Source: Aestuariivirga sp. (GTDB lineage: Bacteria; Pseudomonadota; Alphaproteobacteria; Rhizobiales; Aestuariivirgaceae). Taken from it: a stretch of DNA of 64,000 bases. The position numbers and the translations under genes are program-made. The DNA lies in NCBI RefSeq assembly GCF_020252395.1, contig NZ_JADCDB010000006.1, forward strand, positions 22,277-86,276, read 5' to 3'. The notes beneath the pieces are model-generated. The model saw nothing but the letters and a program-made list of their open reading frames with translations, had not been told where the DNA came from and made no database searches. Shown here in pieces: positions 46,327 through 55,230 of the stretch (position 1 is the stretch's first letter; the number at the start of each line of letters is the position of its first letter).

Positions 46327-46358
46327 AAAGCTGGGCCCTAGCTTTCGCTGGGGTGACG
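46327..46358. repeat. REP-like palindrome, CAGC-GAAAGC type
   Basis: AAAGCT (46327-46332) and AGCTTT (46340-46345) enclose GGGCCCT, followed by CGCTGGGGTGACG. The same AGCTTTCGCTGGGGTG core is found at 60060-60075. It lies 28 bases from the end of the IS5-like element. Confidence 0.7.
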
Positions 46359-46383
46359 GCATCATGGGGCGGTATGCAGCTGA

Positions 46384-47235
46384 TCAAGCTCCGAAAATCC
46401 CCTCCAGCTCCCGCCGCATTACGCTGGGGTCAAAATCCAGCCCGGTCCAGTACTTCACCCCGATCACCCCCTGGTTCACCAGCATGCCCAGCCCGTCGAT
46501 CACGGTGCAGCCCTGGGCCTTGGCATCCCTCAGGAACCTCGTGTCCGGCGGGTCGACGATGACGTCGGCCACCACCATGCCAGGCTTCAGCGAGGCGAGG
46601 TCCACATCCAGCGGTTCATTGCCGTCGCCGAGCCCGATCGAGGTGGCGTTGACCACGATGCCGGTACCCTCCGGCACCCGGTAGTGCGTGGGCCATACCA
46701 CCAGGGTGGCGGGCGCTTTCGTCTTTTCGTTCAACAGCTTCACCAGCGGCTCGGCACGCCCCGCTGAGCGGTTGACGATGGTGAGCGACTTCGCCCCGGC
46801 GAGCGCCAGTTCCACGCCGATCGCCCGGGCCGCACCGCCCGCCCCGAACATGACGATGGCCTTGCCCTTCGGGTCCACCACCTCCGTCAGCGACTTGAGG
46901 AAGCCCTTGCCGTCGGTGTTCTCGCCGATGAGCTTGCCACCGCGGTTCACCACGCAGTTGACCGCCCCCATGATGGCCGCACTCTCGCCCAGCCCGTCCA
47001 AGTGCTGGATCACCGCCACCTTGTGCGGGATTGACAGGTTGAAGCCCTTCCAGCCCATGGCGCGGGCCCCCTTCACGGCGTCTGCCAGCCTGCCGGGCGG
47101 CACCTCGCAATTTATGTAGCGCCATTTGAGGCCATGGTGGCGGAAGGCCGCCTCGATCATGGCGACGGTGGGGTTGCCGTTGGAGCCTTCCGAGAAGGAG
47201 CCCACCAGTTCGCTCGTGAAATCCCATTTTGCCAT
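46384..47235 (-). CDS. aroE: Shikimate dehydrogenase family protein
   Basis: The 283-residue enzyme has GFNLSIPHKVAVIQHL (catalytic Lys), GAVNCVVNRGGKLIGENTDG (catalytic Asp), a Rossmann motif VMFGAGGAARAIGVELALAG with NRSAGRAE for NADP, and GLGMLVNQGV. It reduces 3-dehydroshikimate, the step after AroB and dehydroquinase. The SIPHK and GENTDG variants, where classic AroE has TIPHK and GxNTDG, suggest the catabolic or YdiB-like branch as an alternative. aroK/aroB are about 26 kb away. Confidence 0.87.
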   Translation of the reverse strand: MAKWDFTSELVGSFSEGSNGNPTVAMIEAAFRHHGLKWRYINCEVPPGRLADAVKGARAMGWKGFNLSIPHKVAVIQHLDGLGESAAIMGAVNCVVNRGGKLIGENTDGKGFLKSLTEVVDPKGKAIVMFGAGGAARAIGVELALAGAKSLTIVNRSAGRAEPLVKLLNEKTKAPATLVVWPTHYRVPEGTGIVVNATSIGLGDGNEPLDVDLASLKPGMVVADVIVDPPDTRFLRDAKAQGCTVIDGLGMLVNQGVIGVKYWTGLDFDPSVMRRELEGIFGA

Positions 47236-47315
47236 TCCGTCCTCCCGTTGTGCCGCAAGCTATCACCTATCGGCGGTCTAGCAATCCTCAAGGCTTTTCC
47301 CATATAAGCCCTCTC

Positions 47316-48173
47316 ATGACCCAAGGCGCGCCGCTGCATTTCCGCAAGATGAACGGGCTCGGGAACGACTTCGTCGTTTTCGACGCGCGCCAGCAAGTGA
47401 TCGCTATGGACGAGGCTAAGGCCCGCGCCATCGCCGACCGCAACACCGGCATCGGCTGCGACCAGCTTATCGTGCTGGAGCCGTCGAAGAAAGCCGACGT
47501 CACCATGCGCATCTGGAACAATGAGGGCGGCGAGGTGGAAGCTTGCGGCAATGCCACGCGCTGCATCGCCGACATTCTCTTCGACGAGAAGAAGGCCTCG
47601 CGCGCCACCATCGACACCAAGGGCGGCTTCCTCGTCGCCGAAAAGGGCGGGGACCGGCTGGTTACGGTCGACATGGGCGCCCCCCGCTTCGGCTGGCAGG
47701 ACATTCCGCTGTCGGAGAAGTTCCATGACACGCGCTACATCGACCTGCACGTCGGCCCGGTCGAGGCGCCGCTGATCGACCGTCCTTCCGTGGTGAACGT
47801 CGGCAACCCGCACTGCATTTTCTGGGTGAAGGACCTCGACGTCATCGACCTCGCCAAGGTTGGCCCAATGCTGGAGCACCACCCGCTGTTCCCCAAGCGC
47901 GCCAACATCACACTGGCCCGCATCGATGACCGCGCCCGCGTGGTCATCAAGGTGTGGGAGCGCGGTGTGGGCCTCACCAAGGCCTGCGGCACGGCCGCCT
48001 GCGCGGTGATGGCGGCGGGCTATCGGTTGAAGCGGCTCGACGCCAAGGCGGCCATCACGCTGCCGGGCGGCGATCTCTTCATGGAAATCCGCGAGCGCGA
48101 CGGGCACGTTATCATGACCGGCCCGGTGGCCTATGAGTTCGAAGGCGATCTTCCGCCACATCTGGCGGTGTGA
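47316..48173 (+). CDS. dapF: Diaminopimelate epimerase
   Basis: A 285-residue two-Cys epimerase: FRKMNGLGNDFVVFDAR, then Cys in VEACGNATRCIADI and Cys in LTKACGTAACAVMAAGY. It converts LL- to meso-diaminopimelate for lysine and peptidoglycan. ATG 47316 is used although its ribosome-binding site is weak. It opens a run of four genes that overlap by 1-4 bases. Confidence 0.97.
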   Translation: MTQGAPLHFRKMNGLGNDFVVFDARQQVIAMDEAKARAIADRNTGIGCDQLIVLEPSKKADVTMRIWNNEGGEVEACGNATRCIADILFDEKKASRATIDTKGGFLVAEKGGDRLVTVDMGAPRFGWQDIPLSEKFHDTRYIDLHVGPVEAPLIDRPSVVNVGNPHCIFWVKDLDVIDLAKVGPMLEHHPLFPKRANITLARIDDRARVVIKVWERGVGLTKACGTAACAVMAAGYRLKRLDAKAAITLPGGDLFMEIRERDGHVIMTGPVAYEFEGDLPPHLAV

Positions 48174-49423
48174 TGATGGGCAAGCCCAGGTTCGTCACCT
48201 TCGGTTGCCGCCTCAACACCTATGAGACCGAGGTGATGCGGAAACATGCCGAGGCCGCGGGAGAGTCCAACGCCATCGTGTTCAATACCTGCGCGGTAAC
48301 GGCGGAGGCCACGCGGCAGGCCAGGCAGGCAATCCGCAAGGCCAGGGCCGAGAACCCCGATGCCGAGATCATCGCAACAGGCTGCGCGGCGCAGACCGAC
48401 CCCGGCATGTTCGCCAGGATGCCGGAAGTCTCCCGCGTTATGGGAAACGAGGAAAAGCTGACGCTCGCAAACTGGCAGCATGGCGCCAATGCGCGTGTCT
48501 CCGTCTCCGACATCATGGAGGTGAAAACTGCCAAGCCGCACCTCGTCGATGGCCTCAAGGAGCGCACCCGGGCCTTCGTGCAGGTGCAGAATGGCTGCGA
48601 CCACCGCTGCACCTTCTGCATCATTCCCTTTGGCCGCGGCAATTCGCGCTCGCTGCAGGCGGGCGACGTGGTAGAGCAGGTGCGCCGGCTCGTGGGCAGC
48701 GGCTATTCGGAAGTGGTGCTGACCGGCGTCGATCTCACCTCTTGGGGGGCCGACCTTGAAGGCGCGCCGAAGCTGGGCAGTCTTGCCAAACGCATTCTGA
48801 AGACCGTGCCGGAGCTGAGGCGGCTTCGGCTCTCCTCCATCGACTCGATCGAGGCCGATCCCGAACTCATGGACGTGATCGCGGGCGAGGAGCGGGTGAT
48901 GCCGCATATCCACCTCTCGCTGCAGTCCGGCGACAACATGATCCTGAGGCGCATGAAGCGCCGCCATGCGCGGGAGGACTCGATTGCCTTCTGCGCGGAA
49001 CTCCGCGCGCGCCGCCCCGGCATCGTCTTCGGGGCTGACATCATCGCGGGGTTTCCCACCGAGACGGACGAGATGTTCGCGAACTCGCTCGGGATCGTCG
49101 ATGATTGCGGCCTCACCTATCTCCACGTCTTCCCCTTCTCCCCGCGCCCCGGCACGCCGGCCGCGCGCATGCCGCAGCTCGAGAAGCAGGTGATCAAGGA
49201 GCGCGCCGCGCTGCTGCGGGCCAAGGGCGAGCAGCGGCTCGACCGGTTCCTCGCTTCCGAAGTCGGCGCCACGCGGCAGGTTCTCGTCGAGACCGAGGCC
49301 ATGGGGCGCACCGAGCATTTCGCGCAGGTGAAGTTCTCCTCCCGCATGGCGCCCGGCGCCATCGTCAGGGCGCAGGTCACCGGGCGCGGCCCAACCCATC
49401 TCGAGGCTAGGCTCGCCGCATGA
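48173..49423 (+). CDS. mtaB: tRNA N6-threonylcarbamoyladenosine methylthiotransferase MtaB
   Basis: The 416-residue radical-SAM methylthiotransferase has an N-terminal UPF0004 domain with cluster cysteines (TFGCRLNTYE, FNTCAVTAEA, ATGCAAQTD), the radical-SAM CxxxCxxC in GCDHRCTFCIIPFGRG, and a C-terminal TRAM domain (VLVETEAMGRTEHFAQVKF). It adds a methylthio group to t6A37 of tRNAs reading ANN codons. Its ATG shares one base with the dapF stop (TGATG). Confidence 0.94.
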   Translation: MMGKPRFVTFGCRLNTYETEVMRKHAEAAGESNAIVFNTCAVTAEATRQARQAIRKARAENPDAEIIATGCAAQTDPGMFARMPEVSRVMGNEEKLTLANWQHGANARVSVSDIMEVKTAKPHLVDGLKERTRAFVQVQNGCDHRCTFCIIPFGRGNSRSLQAGDVVEQVRRLVGSGYSEVVLTGVDLTSWGADLEGAPKLGSLAKRILKTVPELRRLRLSSIDSIEADPELMDVIAGEERVMPHIHLSLQSGDNMILRRMKRRHAREDSIAFCAELRARRPGIVFGADIIAGFPTETDEMFANSLGIVDDCGLTYLHVFPFSPRPGTPAARMPQLEKQVIKERAALLRAKGEQRLDRFLASEVGATRQVLVETEAMGRTEHFAQVKFSSRMAPGAIVRAQVTGRGPTHLEARLAA

Positions 49424-50523
49424 GTTTCTTCCGGAAGCTGTTCAACCGCTCCTCGCCGAAGGAGGAGCAGGCCGCGCCGCCTGCTGCCGAGGAGCGCGTC
49501 GAGGACCTTGCCGCGGCGATCGGAGCGGATGTTCCGCTCGTTGCCGAAGCCCCTGTGCCCGCCCCCGCACCGGAACCCGAGCCGCAGCCCCAACCCGAGC
49601 GCCGCGGCTGGTTCTCGCGGCTGTCGGAAGGCCTGTCCAAGTCCTCGCGCTCGATCACCGGCTCCATCACCTCGATCTTCACCAAGAAGAAGCTCGACAA
49701 GGCGACGCTGCAGGAGTTGGAGGACGTGCTGCTGCAGGCCGATCTCGGCCTACCCATGGCGGAGCGCATCGTCGGGCAAGTCTCGTCGGGCCGCTATGAC
49801 AAGGTGATCGACCCGGAGGAGGTGAAGCGCATCCTCGCCTCCGAGGTCTCGAAGGTCCTGAAGCCCGTCGAGGCGCCGTTCAGCTTCAGCGCGGCGCAGA
49901 AGCCTTTCATCATCCTTGTCGTCGGCGTCAATGGCGCGGGCAAGACTACCACCATCGGCAAGCTGGGCGCGATTGCGCGCGGCGAAGGCTACAAAGTGAT
50001 GTTCGCCGCGTGCGACACGTTCCGCGCGGCGGCCATCGAGCAGCTCAATGTCTGGGGTGGGCGGATCGGGGCCAAGGTCATGTCCAGGCCCACCGGGGCC
50101 GATGCCTCGGGGCTTGCCTTCGACGCCATCGCCGAGGCCAGGGCCGATGGCGCCGACATCCTGTTTATCGACACGGCGGGCCGCCTTCAGAACAAACAGT
50201 ACCTGATGGACGAGCTCGACAAGATCGTGCGTGTCATCAAGAAGCAGGACGAGGGGGCGCCGCATGCGGTGCTCCTCGTGCTCGATGCGACGACCGGGCA
50301 GAACGCCATGGCCCAGGCCGAGATCTTCACCAAGGTGGCGGGTGTCACCGGACTCATCATGACCAAGCTCGACGGCACGGCGCGGGGCGGCATCCTGGTG
50401 GCCATCGCCGAAAAATTCAAAATTCCGGTCCATGCCATTGGCGTGGGTGAATCGATCGAGGACCTGCAGCCCTTCGACGCCGAAGGCTTCGCGCGCGCCA
50501 TTGCCGGATTGGAGGAAGCATGA
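49420..50523 (+). CDS. ftsY: Signal recognition particle receptor FtsY
   Basis: This 367-residue SRP-family GTPase has an acidic, Pro-rich A domain (about residues 1-65), an N domain helical bundle and the G domain with GVNGAGKTTTIGKLG, DTFRAAAIEQL, DTAGRLQNK and TKLDGTARGG. It docks SRP-ribosome complexes at the membrane. Its ATG overlaps the mtaB stop by 4 bases, and its own stop overlaps the next gene by 4. Confidence 0.97.
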   Translation: MSFFRKLFNRSSPKEEQAAPPAAEERVEDLAAAIGADVPLVAEAPVPAPAPEPEPQPQPERRGWFSRLSEGLSKSSRSITGSITSIFTKKKLDKATLQELEDVLLQADLGLPMAERIVGQVSSGRYDKVIDPEEVKRILASEVSKVLKPVEAPFSFSAAQKPFIILVVGVNGAGKTTTIGKLGAIARGEGYKVMFAACDTFRAAAIEQLNVWGGRIGAKVMSRPTGADASGLAFDAIAEARADGADILFIDTAGRLQNKQYLMDELDKIVRVIKKQDEGAPHAVLLVLDATTGQNAMAQAEIFTKVAGVTGLIMTKLDGTARGGILVAIAEKFKIPVHAIGVGESIEDLQPFDAEGFARAIAGLEEA

Positions 50524-51092
50524 GCTTCACCTCGACACCGAAGATGGGCCAGGGCGCCAAGCTCCTGATCGAGATGGGGCCGCTTGTCTGCTTCTTCATC
50601 GCTAACTGGAAGGCCGGCATCTTCTGGGGTACGGGCATCTTCATGGTGGCGACTGCCATTGCACTGACCGCCTCATGGGTGCTCACCCGCAAGCTCGCGA
50701 TGGTGCCGCTGGTCTCCGCCATCTTCGTCGCCCTCTTCGGCGCCCTCACGCTGTGGCTGCACAGCGAGCTCTTCATCAAGGTGAAGGTCACGCTCATCAA
50801 TGCGCTGTTCGGCGTGGTGCTGCTGGGGGGCGTGGCCTTCGGGCGAAGCTACCTGAAGCTGATCATGGGCGAGGCGGTGAAGCTGACTGAGGCCGCCTGG
50901 CGCACGCTGTCGATCCGCTGGGGCCTGTTCTTCCTGTTCCTCGCGGCGTTGAACGAAGTGGTATGGCGCAACTTCACCACCGACCAGTGGGTGAACTTCA
51001 AGGTCTTCGGCCTGCTGCCAATCACCTTGGTCTTCGCCATCGCCAATGCGCCCTTCATGTCGAAGCACATGATCGAGGACGAGAAGGGTTGA
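50520..51092 (+). CDS. yciB: Inner-membrane septation protein YciB/IspZ
   Basis: The 190-residue protein has five membrane helices and the family blocks EMGPLVCFFIANWK, FGRSYLKLIMGEAVKLTEAAW and AALNEVVWRNFTTDQWVNFKVFG broken in helices. YciB contributes to envelope integrity and septation. It overlaps ftsY by 4 bases, an order common in alphaproteobacteria. Confidence 0.95.
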   Translation: MSFTSTPKMGQGAKLLIEMGPLVCFFIANWKAGIFWGTGIFMVATAIALTASWVLTRKLAMVPLVSAIFVALFGALTLWLHSELFIKVKVTLINALFGVVLLGGVAFGRSYLKLIMGEAVKLTEAAWRTLSIRWGLFFLFLAALNEVVWRNFTTDQWVNFKVFGLLPITLVFAIANAPFMSKHMIEDEKG

Positions 51093-51101
51093 TCCTTAAG
51101 C

Positions 51102-51131
51102 GTCTTCTCCCGCTGAAGCGGGGAGAGGACG
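51102..51131. repeat. Palindromic intergenic element, CTTCTCC type
   Basis: CGTCTTCTCCC (51102-51112) pairs with GGGAGAGGACG (51121-51131) with one mismatch and an 8-base loop. It fills the gap between yciB and the convergent Nudix gene, as at 30351-30390 and 34488-34520. Confidence 0.78.
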
Positions 51132-51132
51132 T

Positions 51133-51654
51133 TCAGGCCGGATTGGAAAATGGCGCGAAGTCCGCAACGCCTTCCACGCTGAGATATTGTTCCAGCGCCC
51201 AGGTCACCGAGGGGAAGGCGATCTCCTCCCACGGGATGCCGTCCCAGCCCACCATCATCACCTCGAGGCTTTCGGGGCCTGGCGAAAAGGAAGGCTCCGC
51301 CAGATGTGCGAGATACATGATCTGCACCTGCGCGATGCGCGGAATCGTGTAGACGGCGAGCAGGCGGTCGATGACGATCGCCGCATTGGCCTCCTCGCGC
51401 GCTTCGCGCATGGCGGCCTGTTCCGCCGTCTCGCCAAGCTCCATGAAGCCCGCGGGCAGGGTCCAGAATCCGGCACGCGGTTCGATGGCGCGGCGGCACA
51501 GCATGATCTTGCCGCCATGGCGCACGATGGAACCCGTCACGATCTTCGGGTTCACGTAATTGACGAAGCCGCAGGTGTCGCAGACGTCTCTTTCATGGCT
51601 GTCGCCAACGGGAACTTTACGGCGGAAGCCGGGGCTCTGAGTCTGAATGGCCAT
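51133..51654 (-). CDS. Nudix hydrolase with N-terminal zinc-ribbon remnant
   Basis: The 173-residue protein begins with CDTCGFVNYVNPKIVTGSIV, a half zinc ribbon as in NADH pyrophosphatase relatives. The Nudix box GFMELGETAEQAAMREAREE continues with ANA where most families have xGU; this EEANA form is usual for one Nudix subgroup. It probably hydrolyses a nucleotide diphosphate derivative such as ADP-ribose or NADH; the substrate is not set by the sequence. It is convergent with yciB across a REP-like element. Confidence 0.88.
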   Translation of the reverse strand: MAIQTQSPGFRRKVPVGDSHERDVCDTCGFVNYVNPKIVTGSIVRHGGKIMLCRRAIEPRAGFWTLPAGFMELGETAEQAAMREAREEANAAIVIDRLLAVYTIPRIAQVQIMYLAHLAEPSFSPGPESLEVMMVGWDGIPWEEIAFPSVTWALEQYLSVEGVADFAPFSNPA

Positions 51655-51895
51655 CGCTTGTCAAGTGTTGAAATCTGTGTGCGGATCATCTTAACTCGAT
51701 TTTGGGCAAAGAGCATTCACGGATTTTTTCACGCCGCTTTTTGCTTGCAGCGCAAAATCCGAGCCGCTACTTGTTCGCGGCTCCGCTGGGGTGGGTCCCC
51801 ACGCTGTTGAGCATCGATCAGGCCAGAGATGGCGCAGAGTTTTTCGCGAAGCCGCGGGCAGTGACCTCTGGCACGCGGGGCAGGAGACGGGGCGC

Positions 51896-52396
51896 ATGAC
51901 AACAACCAAGGATGTGAAGCAGTTCTCGCGTTCGCCATCCCACCTGTTGAAGCGGGCGGCGCAATACTCCAACCTCATCTACATGGGCGAGGTCGGCAAG
52001 TCCGGCCTCACGCAACGCCAGTTCACGGTTCTGCTTGCCGTCGATGCCAATGACGGCAAGAGCCAGACCGAGCTCGTGAAGCTCACCGGTATCGACCGTT
52101 CGACGCTGGCCGATCTCGTGGCCCGCCTGCTGGCCCAAGGCTATCTCCAGCGCAAGCGCACCAAGGACGACGGCCGCACCAATGCGATCCGCATCACCAC
52201 GGTGGGCAAGAAGATGCTGAAGATGGCCCAGCCGGGGGCCGACGAGGTGGACAAGCAGCTGCTCTCCCTCATCCCGTCTTCCGACCGCAAGTCCTTCATC
52301 GACAATCTGGCCGTGCTCGCCGCCGAGATGGACCGCATCGAGGAAAAGGAACCGGCCAAGCCCGCCCGCAAGATCAAGACCCGCAAGCGGGCCTGA
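51896..52396 (+). CDS. MarR-family transcriptional regulator
   Basis: This 166-residue winged-helix regulator has FTVLLAVDANDGKSQTELVK, LTGIDRSTLADLVARLLAQG (recognition helix) and YLQRKRTKDDGRTNAIRIT (wing). The tail is Lys/Arg-rich (PARKIKTRKRA). The preceding 240 bases between it and the divergent Nudix gene hold its promoter. GGAGACGGGG precedes the ATG. MarR proteins often sense phenolics or oxidants and control neighbours; no target is evident beyond itself. Confidence 0.92.
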   Translation: MTTTKDVKQFSRSPSHLLKRAAQYSNLIYMGEVGKSGLTQRQFTVLLAVDANDGKSQTELVKLTGIDRSTLADLVARLLAQGYLQRKRTKDDGRTNAIRITTVGKKMLKMAQPGADEVDKQLLSLIPSSDRKSFIDNLAVLAAEMDRIEEKEPAKPARKIKTRKRA

Positions 52397-52406
52397 TTTC
52401 CGAAGC

Positions 52407-52994
52407 TCACGAGCCGTTTGCCGTCAGCGGCGTCCTGGCCTTCTCGATCTCGCGCGCCATTTCTTGCGCGATCGTCTCCGCGGTGAGCGGGCCTATGTGC
52501 TTGTAGCGGATCATGCCCTGGCCATCGACGATGAAGGTTTCGGGCACGCCATAGACGCCGAAGTCGATGGCGGTACGGCCGTCGCGGTCCATGCCGATGG
52601 CGGCGAAAGGCTGGCCCAGCGTATTGAGGAACTCCACCGCATTCTGCGGTTCATCCTTGTAGTTCATGCCGAAGAGCTGAATGTCCGGCCGCTTGGCGAG
52701 TTCAGCGAGCAGCGGGTGCTCGATGCGGCAGGGCGCGCACCAGGAGGCCCAGACGTTGACGACCGTCACCTTGCCCTTCTTCAGGTCCTCGCCGGCGAAG
52801 CCCGGCAAGTTCATGCCGTCAACCGGGTTCAGCACGAAATCCGGAACCGGCTTGTTGATGAGCGCTGAGGGAATCTCATTCGGCGTGCCGGAAAGGCCCT
52901 TCCAAAAGAGCGCCGCGAGGGCTGCAAAGAGGATGACCGGCAGCAGCACCAGCCACAGGCGTGAGCGCGTCTCCGGGCTGTCGGTCGTGCTCAT
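52407..52994 (-). CDS. ccmG: Cytochrome c biogenesis thioredoxin CcmG (DsbE)
   Basis: A 195-residue membrane-anchored thioredoxin: one N-terminal helix (LWLVLLPVILFAALAALFW), active site VWASWCAPCRIEHPLL and cis-Pro region YGVPETFIVDG. It reduces apocytochrome c or CcmH in the periplasm before haem ligation. It overlaps ccmD by 4 bases and is last in the ccmABCDG run. Confidence 0.96.
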   Translation of the reverse strand: MSTTDSPETRSRLWLVLLPVILFAALAALFWKGLSGTPNEIPSALINKPVPDFVLNPVDGMNLPGFAGEDLKKGKVTVVNVWASWCAPCRIEHPLLAELAKRPDIQLFGMNYKDEPQNAVEFLNTLGQPFAAIGMDRDGRTAIDFGVYGVPETFIVDGQGMIRYKHIGPLTAETIAQEMAREIEKARTPLTANGS

Positions 52995-53149
52995 GCGCGG
53001 GCCTTCTTCCGTTGGGTATCGAGCCGCTCGGCTTCAGCGCGGAGTTTCCTGTCGCGCCCCAGCGTGGTGATGACGAGGCTGGCGAGAAACACGACGCTCA
53101 GCGCATAAGAGGCGATGACGAAGCCAATATGGTTGGCGGAAAAATCCAT
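52991..53149 (-). CDS. ccmD: Haem exporter protein CcmD
   Basis: A 52-residue single-span peptide, MDFSANHIGFVIASYALSVV then FLASLVITTLGRDRKLRAEA and a basic tail. CcmD stabilises release of holo-CcmE from CcmC and the CcmAB ATPase. The IGFVxxSYxLS pattern with the Tyr is typical. The ATG shares one base with the ccmC stop (TGATG). Confidence 0.93.
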   Translation of the reverse strand: MDFSANHIGFVIASYALSVVFLASLVITTLGRDRKLRAEAERLDTQRKKARA

Positions 53150-53871
53150 CAGCGGTCTCCGATCTCGGCAATCTGGATCTGGCGGATCTTGCGCGCCGCG
53201 ATCTCGGCGCGCATGGCGGTGAGGTGCAGTGCCAGGAAAAGGAGGGCGTAGGCCAGGCCCATCACCAGCAGCGGCCACAGCATGGGGCCGGCGATGGTGG
53301 GCCCGCCCATGCGGAAGACGCTCGCCGGCTGGTGCAGCGAGTTCCACCAGTCGACCGAGAACTTGACGATGGGGATGTTGATGAAGCCGACGAGCGCCAC
53401 CACGCGCGCCACCATGGCGGCCCTATGCGGCTCTTCGATCGCCGCCCAGATGGCCATGTAGCCTATATACAGCAGCATGAGGACGAACATGGAGGTGAGG
53501 CGCGCGTCCCACACCCACCAGGCGCCCCACATGGGCTTGCCCCAGAGCGAGCCGGTGGCCAGCGACAGGAAGCAGAACACCGCGCCGATGGGGGCGGCGG
53601 TCTTGGCGGCAACGTCGGCCAGCGGGTGGCGGAAGATCGCCGCGACGGCGCTGGCCAGCGCCATCACGGTGTAGACGAACAGCGCCATCCAGGCGGCTGG
53701 CACATGGACATACATGATGCGCACCGTCTCGCCCTGCTGGTAGTCGGGTGGAGCTGTAACCAGTGCGCCATAGAGGCCGACGGCGAAGAGCGCCACGGTG
53801 ATCGCCCACACATAGGGCAGCACCGCATTGGCGATCCTCAGGAAACGGGTGGGATTGGCAAGGAACTGCAT
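53149..53871 (-). CDS. ccmC: Haem-handling protein CcmC
   Basis: The 240-residue protein has six membrane helices and the tryptophan-rich WWVWDARLTS motif, with His residues at the periplasmic face (YVHVPAAWMA and NSLHQPASVFRMGG). CcmC loads haem on CcmE. It is 26 bases downstream of ccmB. Confidence 0.97.
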   Translation of the reverse strand: MQFLANPTRFLRIANAVLPYVWAITVALFAVGLYGALVTAPPDYQQGETVRIMYVHVPAAWMALFVYTVMALASAVAAIFRHPLADVAAKTAAPIGAVFCFLSLATGSLWGKPMWGAWWVWDARLTSMFVLMLLYIGYMAIWAAIEEPHRAAMVARVVALVGFINIPIVKFSVDWWNSLHQPASVFRMGGPTIAGPMLWPLLVMGLAYALLFLALHLTAMRAEIAARKIRQIQIAEIGDR

Positions 53872-53897
53872 GATGCTGCTTATTTAATGCGCGCCGG

Positions 53898-54563
53898 TCA
53901 CTTGAGATAGGACCTCAGTGCCGCAGCCGAGGCAAGGGGGGAAACCACGAGGCCGGCCAGTGCGATGGCCACCAGGATCAAGAGCGAGGCCGCGGTGAGG
54001 CCGGGTGCAGCATTGGGCTGGCTCGCGGAGAGCCCGAAGATCAGGACCGGCACATAGAGTGGCAGCACAAGGATCGAGACGAGCAGCCCGCCGCGCCGCA
54101 ACCCTACCGTGACGGCAGCGCCAATCGAGGCGATGAGCGAGAGCGCGATGGAGCCCACCACCATGGCGATGGCCAGCGGCAGGATGGCCGCCGGTTCGAG
54201 ATTGACGAGGAAGCCAAGGATGGGTGCGGCGATTGCCAGCGGCAGGCTGGTCGACAGCCAGTGCGCCACGGATTTGGCAAGCGCCACGATCTCGAAGGGC
54301 ACCGGCCCCATGGTCATGACGTCAAGCGAGCCGTCCTCATAGTCTTGCTGGTAGATGCGGTCGGCCGAGAGCAGCACGGAGAGGAGAAGCGAGATCCACA
54401 GCGCGCCGGGTGCGATGCGGGCGAGCAGCGCCTGGTCCGGCCCGATGCCGATGGGAAGCAGCACCACCACGCAGAGGAAGAAGCCCAGTGCCGTGCCGGC
54501 GCCACCGCCCTGCCGCAGCGTGAGTGTGAGGTCGCGCTTGATGAGGGCGAGGATAAGATTCAT
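53898..54563 (-). CDS. ccmB: Haem exporter permease CcmB
   Basis: This 221-residue permease has six hydrophobic helices and the start MNLILALIKRDLTLTLRQGG, DYEDGSLDVMTMGPVPFEIVALA and LPLYVPVLIFG typical of CcmB. It forms the ABC complex with CcmA that releases holo-CcmE. It overlaps ccmA by 4 bases. Confidence 0.96.
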   Translation of the reverse strand: MNLILALIKRDLTLTLRQGGGAGTALGFFLCVVVLLPIGIGPDQALLARIAPGALWISLLLSVLLSADRIYQQDYEDGSLDVMTMGPVPFEIVALAKSVAHWLSTSLPLAIAAPILGFLVNLEPAAILPLAIAMVVGSIALSLIASIGAAVTVGLRRGGLLVSILVLPLYVPVLIFGLSASQPNAAPGLTAASLLILVAIALAGLVVSPLASAAALRSYLK

Positions 54564-55159
54564 GCCGCTGCCCCAAGGTCGAGGCGCACATCAGGCTCGC
54601 GGCCCAGCGGCACATGGGTGGCGGCGATGATCATGCCGCCCTGGTCGAGTTGCTTCGCCATGACAGTCACGAGGCGGGCGAGCGATGAGGTGTCGAGTCC
54701 CACCGTCGGCTCGTCGAGCAGCCACAGCACGCGCGGCACGAGCACGAGGCGAGCCAGTGCAAGCCGGCGCTTCTGTCCGGCAGAGAGCAGGCCTGCCGGA
54801 TAGGCGGAGAGGCGCGAGAGATCGAAGGCTTCGAGCGCCTCGTCGACGTCGCCGCCGCCGAAGAAGTCGCGCCAGAAGGCCAAGTTCTCGAAGACGCTCA
54901 AGGCGCCCTTCACCGGCTCCTGGTGCGCCACGTAATGCGCCTGCTGGCCGAGGGTGAGATCTTCGGATCCGCCGGCGAGGGTTACGGAGCCGGTCTGGGA
55001 CTCGTTGAGGCCTGCGATGAGGCGCAGCAGGGAGGACTTGCCGGAGCCGTTGGGCCCCGTCAGCTGCATCAGCCGACCGGGCCGCAAGGACAGCGATAAG
55101 TCACGGAAGACGATGCGTCCGCCGCGTTCGCAGGTCAGGCCCTGGGCGTTGAGTTCCAT
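54560..55159 (-). CDS. ccmA: Haem exporter ATPase CcmA
   Basis: The 199-residue ABC ATPase has Walker A GPNGSGKSSLLRL, signature LSAGQKRRLALARL and Walker B VLWLLDEPTVGLD. ATP hydrolysis drives release of haem-loaded CcmE. It is the first gene of the ccmABCDG run; ccmE, ccmF and ccmH are not in the window. Confidence 0.97.
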   Translation of the reverse strand: MELNAQGLTCERGGRIVFRDLSLSLRPGRLMQLTGPNGSGKSSLLRLIAGLNESQTGSVTLAGGSEDLTLGQQAHYVAHQEPVKGALSVFENLAFWRDFFGGGDVDEALEAFDLSRLSAYPAGLLSAGQKRRLALARLVLVPRVLWLLDEPTVGLDTSSLARLVTVMAKQLDQGGMIIAATHVPLGREPDVRLDLGAAA

Positions 55160-55180
55160 CCACCCTTGTTCCGAAATGAA

Positions 55181-55207
55181 GAAGCCCGCGTCAAGCGCGG
55201 GCTTCTG
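55181..55207 (-). terminator. Terminator after phaB
   Basis: AGAAGCCCGCG (55181-55191) pairs with CGCGGGCTTCT (55197-55207), a perfect 11-base stem with loop TCAAG. On the minus strand it is followed by TCATTTCGG. It lies between phaB and ccmA, both transcribed leftward, so it should keep phaB transcripts from entering the ccm genes. Confidence 0.85.
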
Positions 55208-55230
55208 ACGTGCCGGAACGAGGCTTTGCC

